From assembly GCA_964532225.1 (NCBI GenBank), contig CAZHHM010000004.1, forward strand, positions 26,236 to 90,235: a stretch of 64,000 nucleotides of DNA, written 5' to 3'. Below are positions 18,404 through 27,861 of this stretch, one piece after another. Under the pieces are notes generated by a model. That model had not been told where the DNA came from and did no database searches. It worked only from the letters and a program-made list of their open reading frames with translations. The stretch comes from CAZHHM01 sp964532225. Lineage in GTDB: Bacteria; Margulisbacteria; WOR-1; JAKLHX01. How positions within the stretch are numbered: position 1 is the stretch's first letter; the number at the start of each line of letters is the position of its first letter. Made by a program: the position numbers and the translations under genes.

Positions 18404-20293
18404 ATGTTCTTCCGTAAATGCCGGTTATCAGCGATTCTCATAATTTTGTTAAGCTGCACTGCGTATGCCGACATCGATTTCCCTTACCTTAACTCGAGGG
18501 CTAACATACCGATATATGAGGAGCCGTTCTCAGGCATGGGCAGCTATTACGGGAGCCTTTCTAACGGCATTAAGACCGTACTATGGAACCCGGCAGGCAT
18601 CATGAGAGTGGGCACTGCCGAAGGTTCTTTCACATTCCCGATGAACCTGACATCAGTTTCTTTCGGCTACACCTCGAAGATCGACGATCTTGACATGGAC
18701 GCCACAGGCAACGGATTGAGCACCGGGGTCTTCTTTACCGATGACCCGACAGACCTCACCAAGAAACAGCGCAATATGAACACTTACGGAGGGTACTCCA
18801 ATTCAGGGGCAAGCCTTGTATTTGATCAGACATTCAGGGTGAATGACAGTGTAGGCATCGGCGTAAGGTCGTTGAACCCGATAGATATCGAGCTTGGCCT
18901 TGCGGGCAATTTCCCGATGTTCGCGCAGTACTCGACCAACTACAGGAACACCACTACCGGAGGACTGAGCGTGGACGGCTCCGGGTTCATGACCTACACA
19001 TATGATCAGGGAGGCCTCACCTATACATATACAAGCGCGCAGCCGGTATGGAACAGCTTCCTTGAACAGCGCCTCAGGCTCCCGACCACGGCCGTCAGCC
19101 AATTCCAGAACGACATGCATGTCGACAGGACCGTGGTACTCACCGGCGGATACAAATATGACAAGTTCAGCTTCGGCCTCAACGTTACACCTTTGTCCGC
19201 AAGGGCCGACATAGAGAACTCGATGCAGCTCATAGTCAGCAGGAATGCCGGTGACGGCGTCTTTTACACTCCGGACTTTGACCCCACGAACCAGGCAGAT
19301 GTTGCCGCATGGATGCTGGACCCGACAAGGTTCGGCGCTGCGGCCGGCTATAAGGCCAACACTATAGACATCCCGGCAGGCGACGTGATAATGGACTCAA
19401 AATGGAGCGGGACCTATACAGGGGCCGCCGTCAGGTCCGACCTGGGCATGATGTACGACATATCCGACAATACCACGCTCAGTTTGATGCTTGAGAACAT
19501 CACCGGTTCGACAATGACAATGCACGGAAGAGGGATCAACTATTTTGCCAATCACAGGTTCAATTCAACCTCCTCTCCCAACATCGACCCTGACGGGACG
19601 CTCGACTGGGACCCTTTCACAGCGGCAGGACAGGATTTTGTGTTCGCTCCCGGGCAAGGTCTCTACATGGATAATAATATCGAATACAATATACCGAGAA
19701 GGACAAAGATCGGCGTCGCGATAAAGACCCCTTTCCTTCTTGCCATAGACTATGAGACGCCTTCAACCCCAACACGTATACGCGTAAGGGACAGTTCAGG
19801 CAGTTATCAAGACGTCAACCTTTCCAACATGAACGTTCTCAGGATGGGCGCTGAGATGGGGCTCTTCAGGTCCCCCGTAGTGCTCAAAGGCGGCATGGCC
19901 TTCCTTTACAAGCCGGTCGCTGACAATGCGGAGGTCCAGAGCAAGATCGACTCAATATTCAAGCTGAGGAGCAGATCCATCCCGTTCATCCCCATCAAGT
20001 TCGACATGGGGCTTGAAGCCGATATGTACAAAGGCAAGACGGGGTTCGCTTTCGGCATAGACGGCCTCTCACTTATAAATATGTACAGCTTCGACCTTAC
20101 ATACAGCGGGAACGGCAAAACACTGTTCTATACTCTTTATCACAACAGGGAAGACTGGCAGCTGTCATATACCGCCATGGCTGACATACTTGCGACCATG
20201 GCAGAAATAAAAAGCTCAGGCAAACCCATAGGAGAGGCAGGAATGTCGGACGTAAAATGGAAACAGGCTGTCTCCATGACCTTGAGGTTCTGA
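18404..20293 (+). CDS. Outer-membrane beta-barrel protein (TraF/FadL-like), first gene of an envelope operon
   Basis: A clear signal peptide (CRLSAILIILLSCTAYA, cleaved near residue 24) is followed by a barrel-like sequence of alternating polar and hydrophobic residues. Motifs such as NPAGIMR and repeated amphipathic strands resemble bacterial FadL/PorV/TraF-like outer membrane proteins. The C-terminus ends AVSMTLRF, with a terminal Phe as in BAM-inserted barrels. It is cotranscribed with the two genes downstream (10 nt gap). A transport or secretion-accessory role is possible; the substrate is unknown. Confidence 0.78.
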   Translation: MFFRKCRLSAILIILLSCTAYADIDFPYLNSRANIPIYEEPFSGMGSYYGSLSNGIKTVLWNPAGIMRVGTAEGSFTFPMNLTSVSFGYTSKIDDLDMDATGNGLSTGVFFTDDPTDLTKKQRNMNTYGGYSNSGASLVFDQTFRVNDSVGIGVRSLNPIDIELGLAGNFPMFAQYSTNYRNTTTGGLSVDGSGFMTYTYDQGGLTYTYTSAQPVWNSFLEQRLRLPTTAVSQFQNDMHVDRTVVLTGGYKYDKFSFGLNVTPLSARADIENSMQLIVSRNAGDGVFYTPDFDPTNQADVAAWMLDPTRFGAAAGYKANTIDIPAGDVIMDSKWSGTYTGAAVRSDLGMMYDISDNTTLSLMLENITGSTMTMHGRGINYFANHRFNSTSSPNIDPDGTLDWDPFTAAGQDFVFAPGQGLYMDNNIEYNIPRRTKIGVAIKTPFLLAIDYETPSTPTRIRVRDSSGSYQDVNLSNMNVLRMGAEMGLFRSPVVLKGGMAFLYKPVADNAEVQSKIDSIFKLRSRSIPFIPIKFDMGLEADMYKGKTGFAFGIDGLSLINMYSFDLTYSGNGKTLFYTLYHNREDWQLSYTAMADILATMAEIKSSGKPIGEAGMSDVKWKQAVSMTLRF

Positions 20294-20303
20294 GGAAAGG
20301 TAA

Positions 20304-20999
20304 ATGATGATGAAGAACTTATACCGTGCGGGGATCCTGGCATCAGTGCTTGCGGCGCTGACCTGCTCCCCTGCCCTGGCAAAGGTCGATTTTACCGCGT
20401 ATGCCGACGGAAAAGAGATAAGGAACAATGACTTCATCTCGTCAAGACCAAAGATAGAGATCATTGTCGTGACCTCAGAGACGATCAGCACATCATCCTA
20501 TGTATTCGGCATAGACATGAGCCCTCTGTCTGGCTCTGATTTTTCCAAATTGAACGCGAACACTTACATGCTTACATATGAGGTCACAACAGCGCTGACA
20601 AATGACGCTCACAGCATAGGGCTGCAGGTGACCGGCGCCTCCACCAATGACTACACTTTCTTTGTTACAGGTCTTCTCGTAAGGACCGGCGAAGCGCCGC
20701 AGTTACGAGGCGCACCGCTGAACTATCCTAACCCATTCAGCGCTTCTACGGGGACCAGCATCGCGTATACCCTTACCAGGGATTCGGACGTAAGGATAAA
20801 CATCTATGACCTTTCTGCCGGACTTGTATGGTCAGGCGCCTATTTGTCTGGTTCCAACGGAGGCAGCACCGGATACAATGAGGTCTTCTGGAACGGAAGA
20901 ACAGCGTCAGGAGTTCCCGCCGGGAACGGAATGTACGTCTATATGGTCATGGTGAACGGAAGCGTTGCCGCAAAAGGGAAAATGGTGGTGGTCAACTGA
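20304..20999 (+). CDS. Secreted protein with FlgD-like Ig C-terminal domain
   Basis: The 231-residue protein starts after a GAGGAAAGG ribosome site with a signal peptide (LASVLAALTCSPALA). A beta-rich N-terminal region of about 110 residues follows, then NYPNPFSASTGTSIAYTL, VRINIYDLSAGLVWSG and NGMYVYMVMVNG, which is the FlgD-Ig / sorting-domain-like module also seen at the end of the gene at 3-1652. It is the middle gene of the operon; its stop overlaps the next start (TGATG). Confidence 0.8.
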   Translation: MMMKNLYRAGILASVLAALTCSPALAKVDFTAYADGKEIRNNDFISSRPKIEIIVVTSETISTSSYVFGIDMSPLSGSDFSKLNANTYMLTYEVTTALTNDAHSIGLQVTGASTNDYTFFVTGLLVRTGEAPQLRGAPLNYPNPFSASTGTSIAYTLTRDSDVRINIYDLSAGLVWSGAYLSGSNGGSTGYNEVFWNGRTASGVPAGNGMYVYMVMVNGSVAAKGKMVVVN

Positions 21000-23149
21000 T
21001 GGTAAAAAGATCTCTAGTCGCATTATGTGCGTTGCTGATCACTTCGGTCAGCTACGGGGCTGCGCTCGACCCTTCTGAAAGCGGGCTGGCAGCCAGGCAG
21101 CTTGGCATAGGTTCCGCCGGACTTACTCTGACCGATATCAACTCTGTCTTCATCAATCCTGCAGGGATAGAAGGAATAAAGCCATGGGGAATGTCGGCAA
21201 CATCCAGCACGCTTCTGGGCGAGATCAGACAGAACATATTCGCCGGTGTTTACAGAACGGACTGGGGCACGGTCGGGCTGGGATATGTGGACCTCTCTCT
21301 TGACGGGGCATATTCTACCGTAAGGGACCCCTCGGCTTTCGGAAGGATCATCATAAATCCGTCGGTAGAGGCCGCCGGCTATGATAACAACGCGCTGCTC
21401 CTGTCTTATGCAAGACGTATAAGTTACAAGGGCGATCTGGTGCTAGGGGCAAGCCTGAAGTTCTTCAACCAGTCGATATCTGGCGGCAGCGCCTCTAATT
21501 CCAAAGGCAGTGCAACGGATGTTGACCTTGGAGCTATCTATACGCCCGAGTGGATGCCCTGGGTAAGCACCGGCGCAGTGATCCAGAACTTCCTTTCATC
21601 TTCAGTGTCCTGGTCAGGCGCGTCAAGCGCAAGCGAAAAGCTTCCCGGACGGTACAGGCTCGGGCTTAGAGCAGCTGTCATCGGTAAAGGGTCATGGGCG
21701 GAAATCAACGAGCTTGATCTTCCTGAATACTACGGAAGATCGCTTGATGTGTACTTTGATTCGAACATGCCCAGCAACGATCAAACAAAATCGTCATTGT
21801 ACTTCAATACCGGTGTGGAATGGCGACCAGTACAGGATGTAGCTCTCAGGCTGGGCCTTGATCAGAGGAACGGAGGGACCAACATCAATTACGGCGTCGG
21901 CCTTGAGAAGGACGGGTTCCGCTTCGATTATGCTTTAAGGAACGATCCGATATCTGATGCTGCAACACATGTGTTCTCTATGTCATTCTGGCCTGTACCC
22001 AAAAAGCCTCTGCCTCTCAAGAAAGCGGGCGAATATACGCTGAACCTCTCTTCGCCTCTCGAAAAGAGCTCTGTCACAGGAGAAACGACGGTAGTTAAAG
22101 GTTCGGTTGCCAATGCCTATTCGATACACGGCCTGGCCGTGAACGGCAAACATCTATCTCCTTTTGTTTCCGGAAATTCATTCGAGACCGCGTGGGGACC
22201 CCTTGCCAAGGGCCTTAACGTCATCAGCATCGAGGCTTTCATCACATCACCTGAGGCAGGCTCCGCTTCAGGGACCGTAAACATCCTTGTATCGGACAAT
22301 ATCCCGGATGTCCGCGATGGCTATTTCGCTTCAAACGCGGTCCGGTATATGCAGGCTTTGGACATCATGAAAGGCTATTCAGACGGCAAGTTCAAGCCGG
22401 AAAGCCCAATCACCAGGGCCGAGCTCGTTACGATGCTTACAAAAGCGAAAGGCATACCTTCCGGCGAGGGCGATGTGGCTTTCATCGATTTCAAGGACAC
22501 AAAAGGTCACTGGGCATCCCGCTATATCAATCTTGCCGTAAGGGAAAAGATGGTCGGAGGATATTCGGACGGGACTTACAGACCGAAACGGAACGTAAGC
22601 AGGGCCGAGGCTGCAGTGATCATGACCAGGTTCGAAGGGATGAAACTGGTCTCAACGGAGTCCTCTCCTTTCAGCGACGTGCCGTCGAACCATTGGGCGC
22701 AAATGTATATAACCGGAGCAAGGGACGCCGGAATGCTTGATTACCTGCCAAAGACAGCGAGCTTTGAGGCAAAGACGAACGTGACCAGAGGAGAGATCGC
22801 CTACATGCTTTCAAAGACCGCATTGATAAAGGAGAAGATCGACAGTGCGTTCAAGAGCGTGAGGCCGGCCTCAGCCTCGACCGAAAGGGACAGCGTTTTT
22901 GAGTTCGCTGAACCGCTCCCGCTTAAGACAGATAAAGACAAGCTTCTGCTGTACGGCAGGATACTGTCAAAGGATGTTAAGGATGTTATTGTTAACGATG
23001 AGAGGTCCAGGATATTCCCTCCTTCCTCTGGTCAGGTGTTCAGCAGAGAAATACCTCTCAAGACAGGTATCAACGAGATCACGTTGACGTTCAGGGATAA
23101 GGGCAAAAAGGTCATAAAGACCTATGTGTTCAAGGCGGAGAAGATCTGA
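20999..23149 (+). CDS. Beta-barrel protein with C-terminal S-layer homology domains
   Basis: Signal peptide (SLVALCALLITSVSYG), then a barrel-like region to about residue 330 with INPAGIEGIKP as in PorV-type proteins, and an Ig-like domain (about 345-430). Three SLH domains follow: DIMKGYSDGKFKPESPITRAE from about 437, MVGGYSDGTYRPKRNVSRAE from about 496, and a degenerate third from about 557. The protein closes with a second small beta domain (640-716). SLH domains bind peptidoglycan-linked polymers, so the protein could tether the outer membrane to the wall. The barrel-first order is reversed relative to OmpM-type proteins. Confidence 0.82.
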   Translation: MVKRSLVALCALLITSVSYGAALDPSESGLAARQLGIGSAGLTLTDINSVFINPAGIEGIKPWGMSATSSTLLGEIRQNIFAGVYRTDWGTVGLGYVDLSLDGAYSTVRDPSAFGRIIINPSVEAAGYDNNALLLSYARRISYKGDLVLGASLKFFNQSISGGSASNSKGSATDVDLGAIYTPEWMPWVSTGAVIQNFLSSSVSWSGASSASEKLPGRYRLGLRAAVIGKGSWAEINELDLPEYYGRSLDVYFDSNMPSNDQTKSSLYFNTGVEWRPVQDVALRLGLDQRNGGTNINYGVGLEKDGFRFDYALRNDPISDAATHVFSMSFWPVPKKPLPLKKAGEYTLNLSSPLEKSSVTGETTVVKGSVANAYSIHGLAVNGKHLSPFVSGNSFETAWGPLAKGLNVISIEAFITSPEAGSASGTVNILVSDNIPDVRDGYFASNAVRYMQALDIMKGYSDGKFKPESPITRAELVTMLTKAKGIPSGEGDVAFIDFKDTKGHWASRYINLAVREKMVGGYSDGTYRPKRNVSRAEAAVIMTRFEGMKLVSTESSPFSDVPSNHWAQMYITGARDAGMLDYLPKTASFEAKTNVTRGEIAYMLSKTALIKEKIDSAFKSVRPASASTERDSVFEFAEPLPLKTDKDKLLLYGRILSKDVKDVIVNDERSRIFPPSSGQVFSREIPLKTGINEITLTFRDKGKKVIKTYVFKAEKI

Positions 23150-23718
23150 GCGGCTTTACGTCTTAGTTCCTTCAGTCCTGCAGTGTTAATTATTACCTTA
23201 TCGGATATCCTGCGATAGAACGCATCGGACCTCTGAGTCGAGATCCTCAGCAATGCGTCCTTCTTTGAAAGTCCTTTTTTGATGAGCCTATCCACTCTGG
23301 TCTTGCGGGGAGCAAGCACGCAGATCACAACATCCATCATCTTTGTCATCTTCATCTCATATATCAGCGCCGCGTTGACCACCACTATCTTTTTCTCGGA
23401 ACCGATGATCCTTGAGCGTGTTTCCTTGAGTATCTCCGGATGGACAGTACGGTCAAGGAATTTTAGTGCTGAAGGCTCCGCGAACACGATATCGCCTAGC
23501 GCTTTTCTGTTTATGGCCCCGTTCTTTGAAAGTATCTTTTTTCCGAAATGAGCGGCCAGCAGTCGATATGCCTTTTTCTTCGGCTTTATGACATAATGCC
23601 CTATACTGTCAGCATCAATTACCCCTGCCCCCAGATCCCTGAAGACATCGCACACTTCGTTCTTCCCGGATGCTATTGGTCCTGTAACACCGATAATAAG
23701 CTTTTTATCTTGCTTCAC
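23122..23718 (-). CDS. coaE: Dephospho-CoA kinase
   Basis: The 198-residue P-loop kinase has LIIGVTGPIASGKNEV, the DADSIGHYVI motif (Asp-Ala-Asp), LDRTVHPEI and the C-terminal IINTAGLKELRRKA typical of CoaE. It phosphorylates the 3'-hydroxyl of dephospho-CoA. The start is GTG at 23718 inside the end of mrdA (14 nt overlap). Its 3' end overlaps the convergent SLH gene by 28 nt. Confidence 0.93.
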   Translation of the reverse strand: MKQDKKLIIGVTGPIASGKNEVCDVFRDLGAGVIDADSIGHYVIKPKKKAYRLLAAHFGKKILSKNGAINRKALGDIVFAEPSALKFLDRTVHPEILKETRSRIIGSEKKIVVVNAALIYEMKMTKMMDVVICVLAPRKTRVDRLIKKGLSKKDALLRISTQRSDAFYRRISDKVIINTAGLKELRRKAAQIFSALNT

Positions 23719-25498
23719 TTGTAGCTTCTCCGGTCCCTGCCTTTATCAAAGCGGGTTTTTTCTCCACGACCCTGTTCATCAGGTACCAGCTTAGCACATC
23801 ATGCGCTATCCTGGCCGTTACCTGGTCTCCGTGCTCTCCGTGCTCGACGAATGACGCAACAGCTACCCGAGGCCTGTCAAAAGGAGCATAACAGACGAAC
23901 CAGGCATGAGCCGGCTTTCCGGGGTTCTGGGCCGTTCCCGTCTTACCTGCGGCCTCGAACGAAGCTATCCCTGCCGCCCTTCCTGTCCCGTGAGTCACGA
24001 CCTCGTGCAAAGTATCCTTTATCATCTTCAGGTTCTTCTGAGACAACGGCACCTGTCCGATAATTTTTGGCTTATATGTGAACACCTCTTCCCCGTCCCT
24101 GTCCTTTATCTTTTTGATAAGATGCGGTTCATATCTGTCCCTGCCGTTCGCGATAGAAGCATAGAGGTTTGCCATCTGCAGGGGAGAGACCCAGATGAAC
24201 CCCTGACCAATGCCGAAATTGATCGAGTCCCCGGGGAACCAAGCTTCGTTATATACTTCCTTTTTCCATTTTGTAGAAGGGACTACCCCCCTGGCCTCTC
24301 CTGGAAGATCTATCCCGGTCCTTTCTCCGAGCCCGAACGCCTTTGCATAATCGTGAAGTATATCCGGCCCTACCCGAAGTCCCATTTGGTAAAAAACAAT
24401 GTTGCATGAATTTATCAGGCCGCCCAGAAGATGCAGAGTCCCGTGGCCCGACAGTTTCCAGCATTTTGCAGTTCTGGCTCCAAGCTTGAAGTATCCCGGA
24501 CAATAAAAAAGCTCCGACGGCCGCGCAAGGGCCTTTTCAAGCGCCGCAGAAAGGGTAACGACCTTAAAAGTTGACCCCGGAGGATACGATGAAATGGCAC
24601 GGTTCATGAAAGGATGGTTGGCCGAACTGAGCTTTCTCCACTCTTCCGGTTCGATCTGATGGGCAAAGATGTTCGGATCGAAGTTGGGGTGAGAAGAAAG
24701 CGCAAGGACCTCACCGTTCCGAGGATCAAGCACCACGACCGCCCCTGCCCTTGCTCCAAGCGAACTTTCAACGGCCTTTTGCAGCTCGATGTCGATGGTA
24801 AGTGTGATGTTCTTTCCCGGCACAGAGCTTTCACTTCCCGATCCCTGCACCACTCCGTATGTCGACACATCAACACGCTCGCCGCCGTTCACTCCCCGAA
24901 GATACGCATCATATATCCTTTCAACGCCGGCCTTGCCTATAAGGTCTCCTGACCTGAGACTGCTGTATCCGTCCTTTTCGAGATCTTCGGCAGTGACCTC
25001 ACCGATATAACCCAGCACATGCGCGGCCATTTCCTTGTACGGATAAAATCTCACAGGCACGGCATTGACCACCACACCTTCCAGATGGTCCTTCTGCTCC
25101 TCGATCCTGGCCACAGATCTGATATCAAGGTTCTCTTTTATCAGGATAGGGTCGAAAGAGCGGCTTTTCCGCCTTTTGATCTTCTTTTCAATGTCCGCGA
25201 CCTCCATCTCGATAAGCCTGGACAGTCTTTTCAGGAGGGCATCACGGTCCTTTATCTTCGTAAGAAGTATGTAAACGTTGAAGCTTGCCTTGTTGCTTAC
25301 CAGCACCTTGCCGTTCCTGTCGTAGATCAGTCCTCTGGGGGCTATTACCGGCATTGATTGGGATGCGTTTATCTGCGCGAACTTGGCATACTTCCTGCCC
25401 TCTACGGCCTGCAAGTACCAAAGCCTTGCTATCAGGGCAAAGCAGAGAAAGAGCAGTATCCCTATCGATATGATCGCCTGTTTCGGGTATTCTTTCAT
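23705..25498 (-). CDS. mrdA: Penicillin-binding protein 2 (elongasome transpeptidase)
   Basis: One N-terminal membrane helix (AIISIGILLFLCFALIARLW), a PBP dimerisation domain, and a transpeptidase domain with SxxK as STFK near residue 307 (YPPGSTFKVV), SxN as SCN near 364 and KTGT near 521. The 597-residue length suits class-B PBP2. It crosslinks peptidoglycan during sidewall growth with the MreBCD complex, encoded just upstream in the order mreB, mreC, mreD, mrdA. It overlaps mreD by 4 nt (ATGA). Confidence 0.95.
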   Translation of the reverse strand: MKEYPKQAIISIGILLFLCFALIARLWYLQAVEGRKYAKFAQINASQSMPVIAPRGLIYDRNGKVLVSNKASFNVYILLTKIKDRDALLKRLSRLIEMEVADIEKKIKRRKSRSFDPILIKENLDIRSVARIEEQKDHLEGVVVNAVPVRFYPYKEMAAHVLGYIGEVTAEDLEKDGYSSLRSGDLIGKAGVERIYDAYLRGVNGGERVDVSTYGVVQGSGSESSVPGKNITLTIDIELQKAVESSLGARAGAVVVLDPRNGEVLALSSHPNFDPNIFAHQIEPEEWRKLSSANHPFMNRAISSYPPGSTFKVVTLSAALEKALARPSELFYCPGYFKLGARTAKCWKLSGHGTLHLLGGLINSCNIVFYQMGLRVGPDILHDYAKAFGLGERTGIDLPGEARGVVPSTKWKKEVYNEAWFPGDSINFGIGQGFIWVSPLQMANLYASIANGRDRYEPHLIKKIKDRDGEEVFTYKPKIIGQVPLSQKNLKMIKDTLHEVVTHGTGRAAGIASFEAAGKTGTAQNPGKPAHAWFVCYAPFDRPRVAVASFVEHGEHGDQVTARIAHDVLSWYLMNRVVEKKPALIKAGTGEATSEAR

Positions 25499-25962
25499 GC
25501 CGAATACACCTTGTCGGCAGCTCTTTTTAACGCTGGGGACACTATCGCGTTCATTGCCGCGCTCACCAATGATACAGGGACAAGACCGGTCAGGTCCGCG
25601 CCCATATAGTTATTGAGCAGCCATCCTCTAAGAAATACTGAAAGGAATGAAAAAGCAAAGATCACTGCGTACAGCACCGCAGAATCCTCGCTCACGACCG
25701 CCTCTTTCATGAAACCTGACATGAAACCGAATAACGGGAGAATGAACAGGCTGAAATACGCTGTGCCGGAGGCGATATCCGCAAGGAACCCCGCCAGAGC
25801 CCCGTAAATGAACCCCTCTCTTTTTCCGGCAAGTATACCGACGAGAATAACGAATATCAAAGGCAGATCGGTAGTAGACCCGAAGAGCGTCAGACGCGAG
25901 AAGACAACGGACTGCAGGAGCAGCAGGATGATCGTTAGGGCGATAAGTCGGATCTGCCTCAT
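25495..25962 (-). CDS. mreD: Rod shape-determining protein MreD
   Basis: The 155-residue integral membrane protein has about five hydrophobic helices. PLIFVILVGILAGKREGFIYGALAGFLADI-type content with LADIASGTAYF and a conserved Asp in the third helix is typical for MreD. It is 3 nt from mreC and overlaps mrdA by 4 nt. Identification relies mainly on gene order and topology. Confidence 0.88.
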   Translation of the reverse strand: MRQIRLIALTIILLLLQSVVFSRLTLFGSTTDLPLIFVILVGILAGKREGFIYGALAGFLADIASGTAYFSLFILPLFGFMSGFMKEAVVSEDSAVLYAVIFAFSFLSVFLRGWLLNNYMGADLTGLVPVSLVSAAMNAIVSPALKRAADKVYSA

Positions 25963-25965
25963 TGT

Positions 25966-26775
25966 TTACCTGACCACAAAAACAATATCAAGTTTTGAAT
26001 AATTCACCGACGTCCTTACCGTGACCGACTCGAACATATCAAAGTCCCTTTTACCGACAAAGGAGACCTTCCCTACAGGAACACCTTTCGGGAAATAGTC
26101 CGACACTCCGCTTGTCACGACCTCGTCGCCGAACGCCACTTCCGAATTGGACTGTATAAATGACACTGCAGGCTCCGACGGCCCCCTGCCTTTAAGGACG
26201 CCCGCATCATCTGTTCTGGGGAACATGACTGAAACGGACGAGACAGGATCTGTGGCCAGCAGTACCTTTGAATGTGATGACGAGACCTCCACCACCCTGC
26301 CGACAAGCCCGAGAGGGCTTATTACGGCTTTCCCGGTCTTCACCCCGTCCTTTTGTCCTTTGTCGATGGTGATGTCAGAGTTCCATGTCTGGGGGCTCCT
26401 GGCAATGACCCTGGCAGGAATGAGCTTGAATGAAAACGGGGCCGTCCTTCTGAATTCCAGGGCCTTAGACAGTTTTTCGTTCTCATCCTCGAGAGCATTT
26501 ATCATGTAGATCTGAGATTTGATCATCTGTATCTTCTCGTGCAGCTCGGCGTTCTCGGCCTGTGCGTTCCTAAGTGTCACTACAGACACAGAAAAGTCCC
26601 TGAAGAAAGTTGAGACCCCGAAAGTAAAGCTCTGGAGTGGATGTAGCACGGCAAGCGAAGCGCCTCTGATGCTGACAAAAGGCTGAAGCTCTTTTAGTAC
26701 AGGAAGATTGACCGTTATGGTCAGGATAATTACAAAGACCAGCGTCTTTATAACGGATGACCTGTCAGGAAACAT
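25966..26775 (-). CDS. mreC: Rod shape-determining protein MreC
   Basis: One N-terminal helix, a coiled coil (LRNAQAENAELHEKIQMIKS) and the beta-rich periplasmic domain (PARVIARSPQTWNSDITIDKGQKDGV, GLVGRVVEVSSSHSKVLL) are the MreC layout. MreC links cytoplasmic MreB to the PBP2/RodA synthases. Length 269 residues is normal. It follows mreB by 14 nt. Confidence 0.93.
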   Translation of the reverse strand: MFPDRSSVIKTLVFVIILTITVNLPVLKELQPFVSIRGASLAVLHPLQSFTFGVSTFFRDFSVSVVTLRNAQAENAELHEKIQMIKSQIYMINALEDENEKLSKALEFRRTAPFSFKLIPARVIARSPQTWNSDITIDKGQKDGVKTGKAVISPLGLVGRVVEVSSSHSKVLLATDPVSSVSVMFPRTDDAGVLKGRGPSEPAVSFIQSNSEVAFGDEVVTSGVSDYFPKGVPVGKVSFVGKRDFDMFESVTVRTSVNYSKLDIVFVVR

Positions 26776-26789
26776 GCTGAAGAGCTATC

Positions 26790-27836
26790 TCACTGCCAGG
26801 ACTTTTTGCTGGTAATGAGCACTTTCTTAAGTGTATCGATCTCTTCAAGTACTTTTCCCGTCCCGTATGCAACACAGGACAGCGGATCATCCACGACATA
26901 GACCGACATATCTGTCTCCTGGCTAAGATGCTTATCAAGACCTCTTAACAGAGAGCCTCCGCCGGCCATTACTATGCCCCTGTCCATGATGTCCGCAGCA
27001 AGCTCTGGAGGGGTCTTTTCAAGGGTCATCCTGACAGCATCGATCACTGTAGCTACAGGTTCTGCAAGAGCGTCCCTTATCTCGGTAGATGTAAGCGTTA
27101 TGGTCTTTGGAAGTCCGGAAACAAGGTCCCTGCCCCTTACTTCGACCGTCTTTTCCTCTCCAAGCGGATATGCGGAACCGATATCTATCTTGATCTGTTC
27201 GGCTGTGCGTTCTCCGATAAGAAGATTGTAGTTCTTTCTGCAATGTGCGACTATAGCTTCATCCATTTCGTCGCCGGCGACCCTTATTGATTTTGACACT
27301 ACTATACCGCCCAAAGCCAACACTGCGACCTCGGTCGTACCGCCTCCGATATCAACTATCATTGAACCGATCGGCTCGGAAACAGGAAGAGAGGCGCCGA
27401 TAGCCGCGGCCATTGGCTCTTCAATAAGATAGGCTTCCCTTGCGCCTGCATGCATAGCCGCGTCGATAACGGCCCTTCTTTCGACCCCGGTTATGCCCGA
27501 AGGCACGCCTACTACTATCCTTGGTCTGACGAAAGCTGTCCTGTTATGGCTCTTAGTGATGAAATGCCTCATCATCATCTCGGTGACCTCGAAATCAGCG
27601 ATCACACCGTCGCGCAGGGGTCTTACGGCGATTATGTTGGCGGGAGTCCTTCCGAGCATGCCTTTTGCCTCATTACCGATGGCAAGCACTTTTCCCGTAT
27701 CCTTGTTTATCGCAACAACGGAGGGCTCGCAGAGAATGATGCCTTCGCCCTTGGCAAATACCAGGGTCGTGGCCGTCCCCAGGTCTATGCCGAGGTCCCT
27801 GGAAAAATGCCCGAAAATATAGTCGTAAACTCCCAT
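26790..27836 (-). CDS. mreB: Rod shape-determining protein MreB
   Basis: The start is taken at 27836 (MGVYDYIFGHFSRDLGIDLG) behind AAAGGGG. The long upstream extension of the frame lacks MreB homology and runs into the SPOR gene. The 348-residue actin fold has phosphate-1 GIDLGTATTLVF, connecting VVGVPSGITGVERRAV, phosphate-2 MIVDIGGGTTEVAVL and adenosine GIVMAGGGSLLRGLD motifs. It organises sidewall synthesis in rod cells, consistent with the downstream mreCD-mrdA genes. Confidence 0.96.
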   Translation of the reverse strand: MGVYDYIFGHFSRDLGIDLGTATTLVFAKGEGIILCEPSVVAINKDTGKVLAIGNEAKGMLGRTPANIIAVRPLRDGVIADFEVTEMMMRHFITKSHNRTAFVRPRIVVGVPSGITGVERRAVIDAAMHAGAREAYLIEEPMAAAIGASLPVSEPIGSMIVDIGGGTTEVAVLALGGIVVSKSIRVAGDEMDEAIVAHCRKNYNLLIGERTAEQIKIDIGSAYPLGEEKTVEVRGRDLVSGLPKTITLTSTEIRDALAEPVATVIDAVRMTLEKTPPELAADIMDRGIVMAGGGSLLRGLDKHLSQETDMSVYVVDDPLSCVAYGTGKVLEEIDTLKKVLITSKKSWQ

Positions 27837-27861
27837 TTCAATCCCCTTTCTTGGTTTGAGG

